Below are positions 1-9,186 of a stretch of 64,000 nt of DNA, in pieces (the stretch's first letter is position 1; each line of letters begins with the position of its first letter). The notes beneath the pieces are model-generated. The model did no database searches. It saw only the letters and a list, made by a program, of their open reading frames with translations, and was not told the origin of the DNA. The position numbers were made by a program, and so were the translations under genes. The stretch spans positions 186,001 to 250,000 of the forward strand of contig NZ_SNYI01000002.1 of assembly GCF_004362865.1 (NCBI RefSeq), read 5' to 3'. Source of the stretch: Zeaxanthinibacter enoshimensis (GTDB taxonomy: Bacteria; Bacteroidota; Bacteroidia; Flavobacteriales; Flavobacteriaceae).

Positions 1-3000
1 AAAGGTCTTCGTTGATATCGATTATGATCTGCTGGGTCTCCCCATCAGTACCGGCAAAGGTCAGCGTACCACTCTTCGAGTTATAATCACCTGCGCCCGT
101 TGCACCGGCAACAGCAGATCCATCAGCAGTAGCATAATCCAGGGTGAATCCACCTTGAACAGCACCGCTAAGGGTTACGGTAAAGGTTGCAGTTCCGTCA
201 GCCTCGTTTACGGTTACGTTGTCATTAGCGAAATCGATCCCTGTTCCGGCACCACCGTCGTTATCGGTGATGTTCCCGGTCGCCTGGTTATCGTTTATAG
301 CGATCAGGGTAGTAGAGAGGTTAGAAAGATTAACTACAAAGTTTTCCGTCTCCTCGATTAATAGATCTTCATTGATATCGATCACGATCTGCTGGGTCTC
401 CCCGTCAGTACCGGCGAAGGTCAGGGTACCACTCTTGGAATCGTAATCCCCGTTGGCCACTGCAGTACCATCGGCGGTAGCATAATCCAGGGTGAAACCA
501 CCTTGTACCGCACCGCTTAGGGTTACGGTAAAGGTTGCAGTTCCGTCAGCCTCATTCACGGTTACATCATCATTCGAGAAATCGATCCCTGTTCCGGCAC
601 CACCATCGTTATCGGTGATATTCCCGGTCGCCTGGTTATCATTGATAGCGATCAGGGTAGTAGAGAGGTTCGAAAGATTTACAAAGAAATTCTCAGTCTC
701 CTCGATTAATAGGTCTTCATTGATATCGATCACGATCTGCTGGGTCTCCCCGTCAGTACCAGCGAACACTAATTGTCCGGCAGCAGCATCATAATCACCT
801 GCACCCGTCGCACCGGCAACAGCAATACCATCGGCGGTAGCGTAATCCAGGGTGAATCCACCTTGTACAGCACCGGTAAGAGTTACAGTGAAAGTAGCCG
901 TACCAGCACCTTCATCAACAGTTACATCATCATTCGAGAAATCGATCCCCGTTCCGGCACCACCATCGTTATCGGTGATGTTCCCTGTCGCCTGGTTATC
1001 ATTGATAGCGATCAGGGTAGTGGAGAGGTTCGAAAGATTAACTACAAAGTTTTCAGTCGCCTCGATTAAAAGATCTTCATTGATATCGATCACGATCTGC
1101 TGGGTCTCCCCGTCAGTACCAGCGAACACTAATTGTCCGGAAGCAGCATCATAATCACCTGCACCCGTCGCACCGGCAACCGCAGTACCATCAGCAGTAG
1201 CATAATCCAGGGTGAATCCACCTTGTACCGCACCGCTAAGGGTTACGGTGAAGGTTGCAGTTCCGTCAGCCTCGTTTACAGTTACATCGTCATTCGAGAA
1301 ATCGATCCCTGTTCCTACACCACCGTCGTTATCGGTGATATTCCCGGTCGCCTGGTTATCATTGATAGCGATCAGGGTAGTAGAGAGGTTTGAAAGATTA
1401 ACTACAAAGTTTTCAGTTTCTTCTATTAACAGGTCTTCATTGATATCGATCACGATCTGCTGAGTCTCCCCATCAGTACCTGCAAAGGTCAGGGTACCAC
1501 TCTTGGAATCGTAATCCCCGTTGGCAACAGCAGTACCATCAGCGGTAGCGTAATCCAGGGTGAATCCACCTTGAACAGCTCCGCTAAGGGTAACGGTAAA
1601 GGTTGCAGTTCCGTCAGCTTCATTTACGGTTACATCATCATTAACGAAATCGATCCCTGTACCTGCACCACCGTCATTATCGGTAATGTTCCCGGTCGCC
1701 TGGTTATCGTTGATAGCGATCAGGGTAGTGGAAAGGTTAGAAAGGTTAACTACAAAGTTTTCAGTTTCTTCTATTAACAGGTCTTCGTTGATATCGATCA
1801 CGATATTCTGGGATTCCCCGTCAGTACCTGCGAAGGTCAGCGTACCACTTTTGGAATCGTAATCACCATCAGCAACAGCAGTACCATCAGCAGTAGCATA
1901 GTCCAGGGTGAATCCACCTTGCACAGCACCGCTAAGGGTTACGCTAAAGGTTGCAGTTCCGTCAGCCTCATTCACGGTTACATCATCATTCGAGAAATCG
2001 ATCCCTGTTCCGGCACCACCGTCGTTATCGGTGATGTTCCCGTTTGCCTGGCTATCATTGATAGCGATCAGGGTAGTGGAAAGGTTCGAAAGATTTACAA
2101 AGAAATTTTCAGTCTCCTCGATTAATAGGTCTTCATTGATATCGATCACGATCTGCTGGGTCTCCCCATCAGTACCGGCAAAGGTCAGCGTACCACTCTT
2201 GGAATCGTAATCCCCGTTAGCCACGGCAGTCCCATCAGCGGTAGCGTAATCCAGGGTGAATCCACCTTGTACAGCTCCGGTTAGAGTTACAGTGAAAGTA
2301 GCCGTACCAGCACCTTCGTCAACAGTTACATCGTCATTCGAGAAATCGATCCCTGTTCCGGCACCACCGTCGTTATCGGTGATATTCCCGGTAGCCTGGT
2401 TATCATTGATAGCGATCAGGGTAGTGGAGAGGTTCGAAAGATTAACTACAAAGTTTTCAGTCGCTTCTATTAAAAGATCTTCATTGATATCGATCACGAT
2501 CTGCTGGGTCTCCCCATCAGTACCGGCAAAGGTCAGCGTACCACTCTTGGAATCGTAATCCCCGTTAGCCACGGCAGTCCCATCAGCGGTAGCATAATCC
2601 AGGGTGAATCCACCTTGTACAGCTCCGGTAAGAGTTACAGTGAAAGTAGCCGTACCAGCACCTTCGTCAACAGTTACATCGTCATTCGAGAAATCGATCC
2701 CTGTTCCGGCACCACCGTCGTTATCGGTGATGTTCCCTGTCGCCTGGTTATCGTTGATAGCGATCAGGGTAGTAGAGAGGTTTGAAAGATTAACTACAAA
2801 GTTTTCAGTTTCTTCTATTAACAGGTCTTCATTGATATCGATCACGATCTGCTGGGTCTCCCCGTCAGTACCAGCGAACACTAATTGTCCGGAAGCAGCA
2901 TCATAATCACCTGCACCCGTCGCACCGGCAACAGCAGATCCATCAGCAGTAGCGTAATCCAGGGTGAATCCACCTTGCACAGCACCGCTAAGGGTTACGC

Positions 3001-3780
3001 TAAAGGTTGCAGTTCCGTCAGCCTCGTTTACGGTTACATCGTCATTAGCGAAATCGATCCCTGTTCCGGCACCACCATCGTTATCGGTGATGTTCCCGTT
3101 TGCCTGGTTATCATTGATAGCGATCAGGGTAGTGGAAAGGTTAGAAAGGTTTACTACAAAATTCTCAGTCTCCTCGATTAATAGGTCTTCATTGATATCG
3201 ATCACGATATTCTGGGTCTCCCCGTCAGTACCTGCGAAGGTCAGCGTACCACTTTTGGAATCGTAATCACCATCAGCAACAGCAGTACCATCAGCAGTAG
3301 CATAGTCCAGGGTGAATCCACCTTGCACAGCACCGCTAAGGGTTACGCTAAAGGTTGCAGTTCCGTCAGCCTCATTCACGGTTACATCATCATTCGAGAA
3401 ATCGATCCCTGTTCCGGCACCACCGTCGTTATCGGTGATGTTCCCGTTTGCCTGGCTATCATTGATAGCGATCAGGGTAGTGGAGAGGTTCGAAAGATTA
3501 ACTACAAAGTTTTCAGTCGCCTCGATTAAAAGATCTTCATTGATATCGATCACGATATTCTGAGTCTCCCCGTCAGTACCTGCGAAGGTCAGCGTACCAC
3601 TTTTGGAATCGTAATCCCCATTGGCAACAGCAGTACCATCAGCAGTAGCATAATCCAGGGTGAATCCACCTTGAACAGCACCGCTTAGGGTAACGGTAAA
3701 GGTTGCAGTTCCGTCAGCTTCATTTACGGTTACATCATCATTAACGAAATCGATCCCTGTTCCTGCACCACCGTCGTTAT
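1..3780. repeat. Tandem array of 348/360-bp Calx-beta modules
   Basis: The word gatatcg recurs at 14, 374, 722, 1082, 1442, 1790, 2138, 2486, 2834, 3194 and 3542. Unit lengths are therefore 360, 348, 360, 360, 348, 348, 348, 348, 360 and 348 bp, all multiples of three. Eleven copies of the DYATADGTAV core are present and the array continues past the left edge. The 12-bp difference is a 4-residue insertion (AVAGATGAGDYD against AVANGDYD). All units lie inside the coding sequence and keep its frame. Confidence 0.95.
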
Positions 3781-6547
3781 CCAGGATATTTACATTCGCA
3801 CTTGCATCGGCAATGCTAAGATTCCCGGTTGCAGAGAGATTAGAAAGTAACACCAGGAAATTCTCGGTAATTTCTATAAAGTCATCATTGATGATAGGAA
3901 CGGCAATGGTCATTGCGGCACCATCAGCAGCGTTGGCTCCCCAGTTCAGTTGTGAATTCATACTGGTATAATCTACATTGGGGGTGGCAGAGGCACCGCC
4001 GCTGGAGGTCTCATAATCCATGCTGAAAGGCTCCTGTACAAATCCTGAAAGGATCACCTGTACGTTGGCAAAACCGGCGTCCTCGTTCACATCAATATCT
4101 GAAATGTTCAGGGTAGCACTGTCATTATCCAGGATAGTAGCTTCTCCTTCATTATCGTTGATAGTGATCTCTGTAGTGGAAAGATCAGAAAGCAATACTG
4201 TGAAATTTTCAGTGGCTTCCACGATGTTGTCGTCGTTAATATCCACTATTAAAGTTCTTGTCTCGGCATGGTTCCCGTTAAAGAATTGCGAGGTCAGCGG
4301 TAAAGCGGTAAAATCAGCCGGGGCAACTGCTGCTGCATTAACGGTCCTGTAATCTACCGTAAACCCACCGGCTACCTCACCGACCAGGCTGATGGTAAAT
4401 AAAGCAGATCCCACATTTTCATTAACGATCACATCGCTGATGCTTAATCCTATTGGGTCGCCGTTCTTAGTAACAAATATTTTTTGAATGTGTTCAGTCG
4501 TATTTCCGGCACAATCTGAAGCGGTCCAGGTACGCACGATAGTATACGTGGTACTGTTGCTATCCCCAATATAGCTCTCCACCATATTCACCTGTGGGTT
4601 ACTGTCACAAGTGTCGGATGCTGTAAGGATTTCCGGGGCAGGAATATTGTCGAAAGCTGCTGCTGTATCAGCAGGCAGGGTTTCATTGAACAGGGGCGCC
4701 GTAGTATCTTCAACAGTAATGACCTGGGTAAAAGTCTCACTTTCCCTTCCGCAGGCGTCTGTGAATACGAAGGTATTGGTATATGTTCCGATGGCGTCAC
4801 AGCCGGGGGCGGGTACAAAAGCACCACTGGTCTTCTGGATAGTAAAGTTGCAGGAAGCATACGCCGGCTCCAGGGACTGGGCGGCATTCAGCCCGGCAGT
4901 GTCCTCACAGGAAACCGTACGATCTAGTGCACCAGCCGTGGTAGCCCACTCAACCTGGTCCGGGGTATTGATGGTCACGACACTTGGGTCGTGGTTACCA
5001 AAACCACATTCGTTCTGGGTTCCTGAACTATTTGTTGTCTGCTTATCACCATTAATAACTCCCTTATAGGTGGCTACCATCTGAATAGAGAAATTTCCCG
5101 TACAACTTCCTTCCAGGAAATAGCACGGGTCTTTTACCACCATGTCGAACTGTATAGAATAAGGATCATCATCCACATCGGTATAACCATCATCTACAGT
5201 AAAGGTGAGTTCCCTGCTCCCCGCTTTATAATCATAAGAGATCCAGGATGGCAGGCTGATAGGTTCAACCAGTTCTACTTCAGGGGGAACTATCCCTACC
5301 AGTTCCAGGTCGCGGATATCATCATTACCGGAGTTCTTTACATTAACTACCATGGTAGCAGTTTCACCCGCGTCATAGGTACTGTTCAATGGATTGGTAG
5401 TAAAGTCGAGCGATCCCAGGTTAGGTTCGTAGACCTCCACCGAAAGTCCAACCAGGAAAAGACCGTAAGACTCTGATCCCGAGGTAGCTCTCAAGTCTGT
5501 CTCGGTCTGATTATTCGCGATCAGGGTATTTCCCAGGTTATTAAGTTTAAAGATAGAAGCATCAAAACCAAGGGTGTTTGTACTGGCAGGGTTCCGATTG
5601 ATGAAATCCTCTTCTATTCCTGTAATGTCATTAGGTTTTGTAATCCTACTGTTAAAGAAGTTGTCGGTTCCGCGTTTAAGGGAACTCAGTTTTTCCCAGT
5701 TTCCATCTGGTTTTCTGATCTCGAACTTATCACCAGATAATACCCGGTCACCTTCAATAACACCAAGAACAAAATCGGCTTTTACCTCCCCGAAAGGGAT
5801 AGTCTGGAAACCGTCTATGTTAAATTCTGTAGTCTGGTTGTTAGCAACGTGTGCATACCCGTCAAAAAGAGAAATATTTCTCCTGGTGAGATCCGGTGAC
5901 TGATACACAAATACGATCTGCCATCCGCCTGCAACACCAAAATTTCCCCCGTTGTGTGGGTTAAGTCCGCCATGCGATGCCTTTAAGTTAGCAACCTGAT
6001 ATTTTCCGTAAGGATCTCCCAAAGATGTTACCTCGTTGGTAATATCCTTTATACATACATATGGATCATTATAGAAGTGCTCATCACGTCCGCGGTATAA
6101 TACTTCGTCCGCAGTAATTGTAGAATATGTAGTCTGACCCGGCAGTTGTAACTTCAGCTGGTTATGTGCCCAGCTTTCGTCGTTCAGTGTACTTCCACCC
6201 GCTTCTTTATCAGATGCAGCCCAGTAAAGGTAAACCTTCACGAATTCCAGGCATCCTGCTCCCGGTTCCGGGTTGGTCAGGTTGGCACTACTTGAATTAA
6301 AGGTAGAGGTATCACCGTCAATATCTACATACACCCCTGTCCCATCCTGGTTATCTGTATTCCCGTGGTAGGAATTAATTGGATGTTGATTTAGAACATT
6401 GTTAGCGATCATCGTTACATTTCCTGAAACGGTTCCGACATAACGAGGCTCAAATTTTTTCTTCTCCTGGGCCTGGGCCAGGAAAGTGAAACTGAATAAT
6501 ACCAGGGCGAAAAGAAATCGCACCGGAGCGTAGGTAGTTTTTTGCAT
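1..6547 (-). CDS. Giant secreted Calx-beta repeat protein, C-terminus beyond window
   Basis: Reading the minus strand from an ATG at 6547, one frame stays open for at least 2,182 codons to the window edge. The N-terminus is a clear signal peptide (hydrophobic FLFALVLFSFTFLAQAQ). Residues ~20-540 resemble the DUF11-like and fibrous segments of flavobacterial surface proteins. Residues ~540-700 are HYR-like, with VEDTTAP and paired cysteines. From ~700 come two diverged Calx-beta domains, then 11 almost identical ones (VNEADGTATFTVTLSGAVQ, DYATADGTAV, IVIDINED, ENFVVNLSNL, NDND). Calx-beta domains bind calcium and occur in bacterial adhesins. A cell-surface or secreted adhesin is my inference; a C-terminal sorting domain would lie off the window. 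Two in-frame upstream ATGs (6607 and 6685) would add 20 or 46 residues. I chose 6547 because it gives a normal-length signal peptide. Confidence 0.9.
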   Translation of the reverse strand, partial: MQKTTYAPVRFLFALVLFSFTFLAQAQEKKKFEPRYVGTVSGNVTMIANNVLNQHPINSYHGNTDNQDGTGVYVDIDGDTSTFNSSSANLTNPEPGAGCLEFVKVYLYWAASDKEAGGSTLNDESWAHNQLKLQLPGQTTYSTITADEVLYRGRDEHFYNDPYVCIKDITNEVTSLGDPYGKYQVANLKASHGGLNPHNGGNFGVAGGWQIVFVYQSPDLTRRNISLFDGYAHVANNQTTEFNIDGFQTIPFGEVKADFVLGVIEGDRVLSGDKFEIRKPDGNWEKLSSLKRGTDNFFNSRITKPNDITGIEEDFINRNPASTNTLGFDASIFKLNNLGNTLIANNQTETDLRATSGSESYGLFLVGLSVEVYEPNLGSLDFTTNPLNSTYDAGETATMVVNVKNSGNDDIRDLELVGIVPPEVELVEPISLPSWISYDYKAGSRELTFTVDDGYTDVDDDPYSIQFDMVVKDPCYFLEGSCTGNFSIQMVATYKGVINGDKQTTNSSGTQNECGFGNHDPSVVTINTPDQVEWATTAGALDRTVSCEDTAGLNAAQSLEPAYASCNFTIQKTSGAFVPAPGCDAIGTYTNTFVFTDACGRESETFTQVITVEDTTAPLFNETLPADTAAAFDNIPAPEILTASDTCDSNPQVNMVESYIGDSNSTTYTIVRTWTASDCAGNTTEHIQKIFVTKNGDPIGLSISDVIVNENVGSALFTISLVGEVAGGFTVDYRTVNAAAVAPADFTALPLTSQFFNGNHAETRTLIVDINDDNIVEATENFTVLLSDLSTTEITINDNEGEATILDNDSATLNISDIDVNEDAGFANVQVILSGFVQEPFSMDYETSSGGASATPNVDYTSMNSQLNWGANAADGAAMTIAVPIINDDFIEITENFLVLLSNLSATGNLSIADASANVNILDNDGGAGTGIDFVNDDVTVNEADGTATFTVTLSGAVQGGFTLDYATADGTAVANGDYDSKSGTLTFAGTDGETQNIVIDINEDLLIEATENFVVNLSNLSTTLIAINDSQANGNITDNDGGAGTGIDFSNDDVTVNEADGTATFSVTLSGAVQGGFTLDYATADGTAVADGDYDSKSGTLTFAGTDGETQNIVIDINEDLLIEETENFVVNLSNLSTTLIAINDNQANGNITDNDGGAGTGIDFANDDVTVNEADGTATFSVTLSGAVQGGFTLDYATADGSAVAGATGAGDYDAASGQLVFAGTDGETQQIVIDINEDLLIEETENFVVNLSNLSTTLIAINDNQATGNITDNDGGAGTGIDFSNDDVTVDEGAGTATFTVTLTGAVQGGFTLDYATADGTAVANGDYDSKSGTLTFAGTDGETQQIVIDINEDLLIEATENFVVNLSNLSTTLIAINDNQATGNITDNDGGAGTGIDFSNDDVTVDEGAGTATFTVTLTGAVQGGFTLDYATADGTAVANGDYDSKSGTLTFAGTDGETQQIVIDINEDLLIEETENFFVNLSNLSTTLIAINDSQANGNITDNDGGAGTGIDFSNDDVTVNEADGTATFSVTLSGAVQGGFTLDYATADGTAVADGDYDSKSGTLTFAGTDGESQNIVIDINEDLLIEETENFVVNLSNLSTTLIAINDNQATGNITDNDGGAGTGIDFVNDDVTVNEADGTATFTVTLSGAVQGGFTLDYATADGTAVANGDYDSKSGTLTFAGTDGETQQIVIDINEDLLIEETENFVVNLSNLSTTLIAINDNQATGNITDNDGGVGTGIDFSNDDVTVNEADGTATFTVTLSGAVQGGFTLDYATADGTAVAGATGAGDYDAASGQLVFAGTDGETQQIVIDINEDLLIEATENFVVNLSNLSTTLIAINDNQATGNITDNDGGAGTGIDFSNDDVTVDEGAGTATFTVTLTGAVQGGFTLDYATADGIAVAGATGAGDYDAAAGQLVFAGTDGETQQIVIDINEDLLIEETENFFVNLSNLSTTLIAINDNQATGNITDNDGGAGTGIDFSNDDVTVNEADGTATFTVTLSGAVQGGFTLDYATADGTAVANGDYDSKSGTLTFAGTDGETQQIVIDINEDLLIEETENFVVNLSNLSTTLIAINDNQATGNITDNDGGAGTGIDFANDNVTVNEADGTATFTVTLSGAVQGGFTLDYATADGSAVAGATGAGDYNSKSGTLTFAGTDGETQQIIIDINEDL

Positions 6548-7040
6548 GGGTCGGTTATTAATCCGTACTGGAATTAATTGCGTTGGTCTCCCGATGGAAA
6601 AATCCATACGGTGAAAAAGCCTGGAGGAAAGTGATTGGAGTTGATCCAACCGTGCGTTGATCTTGAAAGTAGTTTTGTAATCCATAGCTTCGTCCGTTTT
6701 GGGGTTAGACTTTAAGCGTTAATTTTCAGTAGGTTAAACTGTGTACCAAAGAAACGGCCAATTAAAGATTATGCTTAGAAACAGGCGATTAAGGCTGCAA
6801 ATACTCGATATAGAACCAAAGTCTCGTTGAACGGGCCGCTTTTTCCGACATAGGAAATCGGTCATTTGTAAGTAGGTATCGTTCAATAGGCCGTATAATG
6901 GGATGAATGGAAGGGGCCCAATTCTAGTCAGGGCTCACTTGTAGGAATCTGACAGAATTTATTTGGGTGTATTTTAGCAGAAAAGAAGCTTGGCAAAATG
7001 GGGTTGAATTGTTTACATTTGAAACAAATAAATATCTACG
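6548..7040. other. Intergenic region between divergent adhesin and clpP genes
   Basis: This 493-bp region holds no convincing gene of its own. It contains the optional 46-codon N-terminal extension of the minus-strand repeat protein (6685 to 6548), the promoter-like elements of the plus-strand clpP gene near 6990-7021, and two imperfect direct copies of cgtt(g/c)aa(c/t)(g/a)ggccg at about 6825 and 6880. Otherwise I see nothing in it. Confidence 0.5.
6990..7021 (+). promoter_or_regulatory. Bacteroidota-type promoter of clpP-like gene
   Basis: A -7 element TACATTTG at 7014-7021 matches TAnnTTTG. A TTG at 6990-6992 lies 21 nt upstream and fits the -33 element. The start codon follows 19 nt after the -7 box. 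Confidence 0.55.
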
Positions 7041-7592
7041 ATGAAGAGTAAGAAGAATAAAGTACAGGAAGCTATTGACGAAAAATTATTGGATGAAAGA
7101 AAAGTGTTTCTCTGGGGAATGGTCAACGACGATTCTGCCAAGCATGTCATAGACCGCCTGCTTTATTTAGATATGCAGAATAACAAGGAAATACAATTGT
7201 TTATCAACAGCCCCGGGGGATACGTTACTTCCGGTTTTGCTATTTATGATACCATTACTTCGTTAAAGAGCCCGGTGAGTACTATTTGTACCGGCCTGGC
7301 TGCATCCATGGGTTCCATACTGTTATCTGTCGGTAAGAAGGGAAGGCGCTTCATTCAGCCCCACGCCAGGGTAATGATCCATCAGCCTAGTGGAGGAGCA
7401 CAGGGACAGGCTTCTAATATAGAAATACAAGCCAGGGAGATCCTGAAAACCAAGGAGATCGGGGCCCGGATCCTTGCAGAAAATTGTGGACAGACCTTTG
7501 AGAAGATCATGAAAGATTTTAACCGGGATTACTGGATGGATGCCCAGGAATCTATCGACTACGGTATAGTAGACGGGGTCTGGAAAGAATAA
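7041..7592 (+). CDS. clpP: ClpP-like ATP-dependent Clp protease proteolytic subunit
   Basis: This 183-residue protein has the ClpP serine protease fold and a complete catalytic triad by motif: Ser89 in GLAASMGS, His114 in ARVMIHQPSG and Asp163 in NRDYWMD. The oligomerisation and substrate-groove segment INSPGGYVTSGFAIYD is also present. ClpP forms double heptameric rings that degrade unfolded proteins delivered by ClpX, ClpA or ClpC in the cytoplasm. The gene stands alone, with its own promoter and terminator and no tig or clpX beside it. Its N-terminus is shorter than that of the usual housekeeping enzyme. It may therefore be a second ClpP paralogue, which is inference. Confidence 0.9.
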   Translation: MKSKKNKVQEAIDEKLLDERKVFLWGMVNDDSAKHVIDRLLYLDMQNNKEIQLFINSPGGYVTSGFAIYDTITSLKSPVSTICTGLAASMGSILLSVGKKGRRFIQPHARVMIHQPSGGAQGQASNIEIQAREILKTKEIGARILAENCGQTFEKIMKDFNRDYWMDAQESIDYGIVDGVWKE

Positions 7593-7614
7593 TAATTCAG
7601 CAATTCACTATAGA

Positions 7615-7639
7615 AGCCGGGCATCACCCGGCTTTTTTT
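7615..7639 (+). terminator. Rho-independent terminator after clpP
   Basis: AGCCGGG and CCCGGCT form a 7-bp stem around CATCA, followed by a run of T on the plus strand. It sits 23 nt after the clpP stop and just before the convergent photolyase gene. Confidence 0.8.
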
Positions 7640-7652
7640 ATCGTTTAATTTC

Positions 7653-9185
7653 TCAGAAATTACCTGGATTCCGGATGATCTTAGCCGCCCGTTCCCTGAT
7701 CGCCTTTAATTCATCCGGTTCTATTTTATCGAGCAGGGAAAGCATAAGGGACATCCGCTGGTTATCCTTAAAATAGGGTCTTTTTTCGTGGAGGAAATTC
7801 CAATAAAGTGAATTAAATGGACAGGCATTCTCCCCGGTTTTCTTAGAGTGTGAATACTTGCATTCCGAGCAGTAATTCCCCATTTTGTTGATATAATTTG
7901 CACTGCTCACGTAGGGTTTGGTGGCGAGCAGACCTCCATCCGCGAACTGGGACATTCCCCGGGTATTTGTAAGTTCCACCCATTCTATGGCATCTATATA
8001 AATACCGAGGTACCACTGGTCAACTTCTGCCGGGTCCGTCTGTGCCAGCAGGGCATAGTTGCCGGTGATCATCAGCCGTTGAATATGATGGGCATAAGCG
8101 TCATCGAGGCTTTGTTTTATGGAGTGATGAAGACAGCTCATCCGGGTATCGGCATCCCAGAAAAAGGAAGGCAGTGGGTTCTTATTATCGAGCTCGTTCC
8201 GGTTGGCATAGGAAGGCATTTCTTTCCAGTAAATACCGCGCATATACTCCCGCCATCCCAGGACCTGCCTTACAAAACCTTCAACCTGCGATAATTCGAT
8301 TTCCCCACCATTCTTCCTGTAATGCCCGATCACCTTTTCCAGGGTCTCCCCGGGGCCAATCATTTTGCTGTTCAGGGCGAAGGATATACGGGAATGAAAT
8401 AGAAACTTTTCCTTGGTATGCATTGCATCCTGGTAATCCCCGAAATGAACCAGCAGGTTCTTACAGAAGTAGTTCAGTACAGAGAGGGCGTCTGCCCTGC
8501 TGGTAGGCCAGCTGAACGAACCTGCATCAACTGTACCAATGGTTTCTACCCCTGCGTCTTCAATTTCTTTTAAAAGGCCCGAAAGATCTTTTCGGAATCC
8601 GCGCTCATGGGGGATCTCCGGTTCACCTTTCCATTTCTTACGGTTACTTTTGTCGTAGTTCCATTTCCCGCCTTCAGGTTCTTTTCCATCCATCAGGATG
8701 TTATGTTTTTTCCTCATGTAGCGGTAAAAACTTTCCATCAGGAGCTGTTTCTTACCCTTGAAGAATTCGGTTAGTTCCTCCCGCGACGTCAGGAAATGTT
8801 CAGTATCCGCGGTGGCTGTTTTAATTTCCAGGTTTTGGGTGATCTCTTTTAACTGCAGATCCAGCCGGTATTCATCGGGTAACTGGTACTCAAAGCATTC
8901 GGCCTCTGTCGCTTCAATAGTATTACTGATAATGGATTCGAGCTGCTGGGTGTTATCCTCGTCGTTGATCCTGAAATATTTTACCTGGTGACCTTTTTCC
9001 TCCAGTTCTGCGGCAAAGTTCCGCATGGACTGGAAGAAGCCAAGGACCTTCTGGATATGATGGGTCACGTAATCGGTCTCCTGTCTCATCTCGGCCATAA
9101 GGTAGGTGACCCTGTCGTCAGTCTCCCGGTACCAGCTATGGTTGTGGTTCAGTTGATCGCCCAGGATAAGCCTTAATGTTTTCAT
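7653..9185 (-). CDS. Iron-sulfur photolyase/cryptochrome (PhrB-type, DPRP family)
   Basis: The 510-residue product matches the deoxyribodipyrimidine-photolyase-related family, whose studied members are prokaryotic (6-4) photolyases carrying FAD, a lumazine-type antenna and a [4Fe-4S] cluster. The N-terminus (LRLILGDQLNHNHSW) and the C-terminal FAD-binding block (WREYMRGIYW, ITGNYALLAQTDP, DWKL-like DQWYLGIYIDA) are typical. The four expected cluster ligands are visible as Cys351, Cys439, Cys442 and Cys455 (RMSC, NYCSEC, NACPF). Its start lies 1 nt past the stop of the upstream DASH gene, so the two are surely co-transcribed. Repair of UV (6-4) lesions is the family role; a photoreceptor role cannot be excluded. 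Confidence 0.92.
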   Translation of the reverse strand: MKTLRLILGDQLNHNHSWYRETDDRVTYLMAEMRQETDYVTHHIQKVLGFFQSMRNFAAELEEKGHQVKYFRINDEDNTQQLESIISNTIEATEAECFEYQLPDEYRLDLQLKEITQNLEIKTATADTEHFLTSREELTEFFKGKKQLLMESFYRYMRKKHNILMDGKEPEGGKWNYDKSNRKKWKGEPEIPHERGFRKDLSGLLKEIEDAGVETIGTVDAGSFSWPTSRADALSVLNYFCKNLLVHFGDYQDAMHTKEKFLFHSRISFALNSKMIGPGETLEKVIGHYRKNGGEIELSQVEGFVRQVLGWREYMRGIYWKEMPSYANRNELDNKNPLPSFFWDADTRMSCLHHSIKQSLDDAYAHHIQRLMITGNYALLAQTDPAEVDQWYLGIYIDAIEWVELTNTRGMSQFADGGLLATKPYVSSANYINKMGNYCSECKYSHSKKTGENACPFNSLYWNFLHEKRPYFKDNQRMSLMLSLLDKIEPDELKAIRERAAKIIRNPGNF

Positions 9186-9186
9186 A

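Noticed and set aside
1-3780. Long repeat array resembling a CRISPR or satellite, with many ~100-codon plus-strand frames
   Set aside because: Units are 348/360 bp, in frame, and encode Calx-beta domains on the minus strand. The repeated plus-strand frames are the antisense shadow of that gene.
6548-7040. tRNA or regulatory RNA in the adhesin-clpP gap
   Set aside because: I found no cloverleaf, CCA end or conserved RNA motif there.
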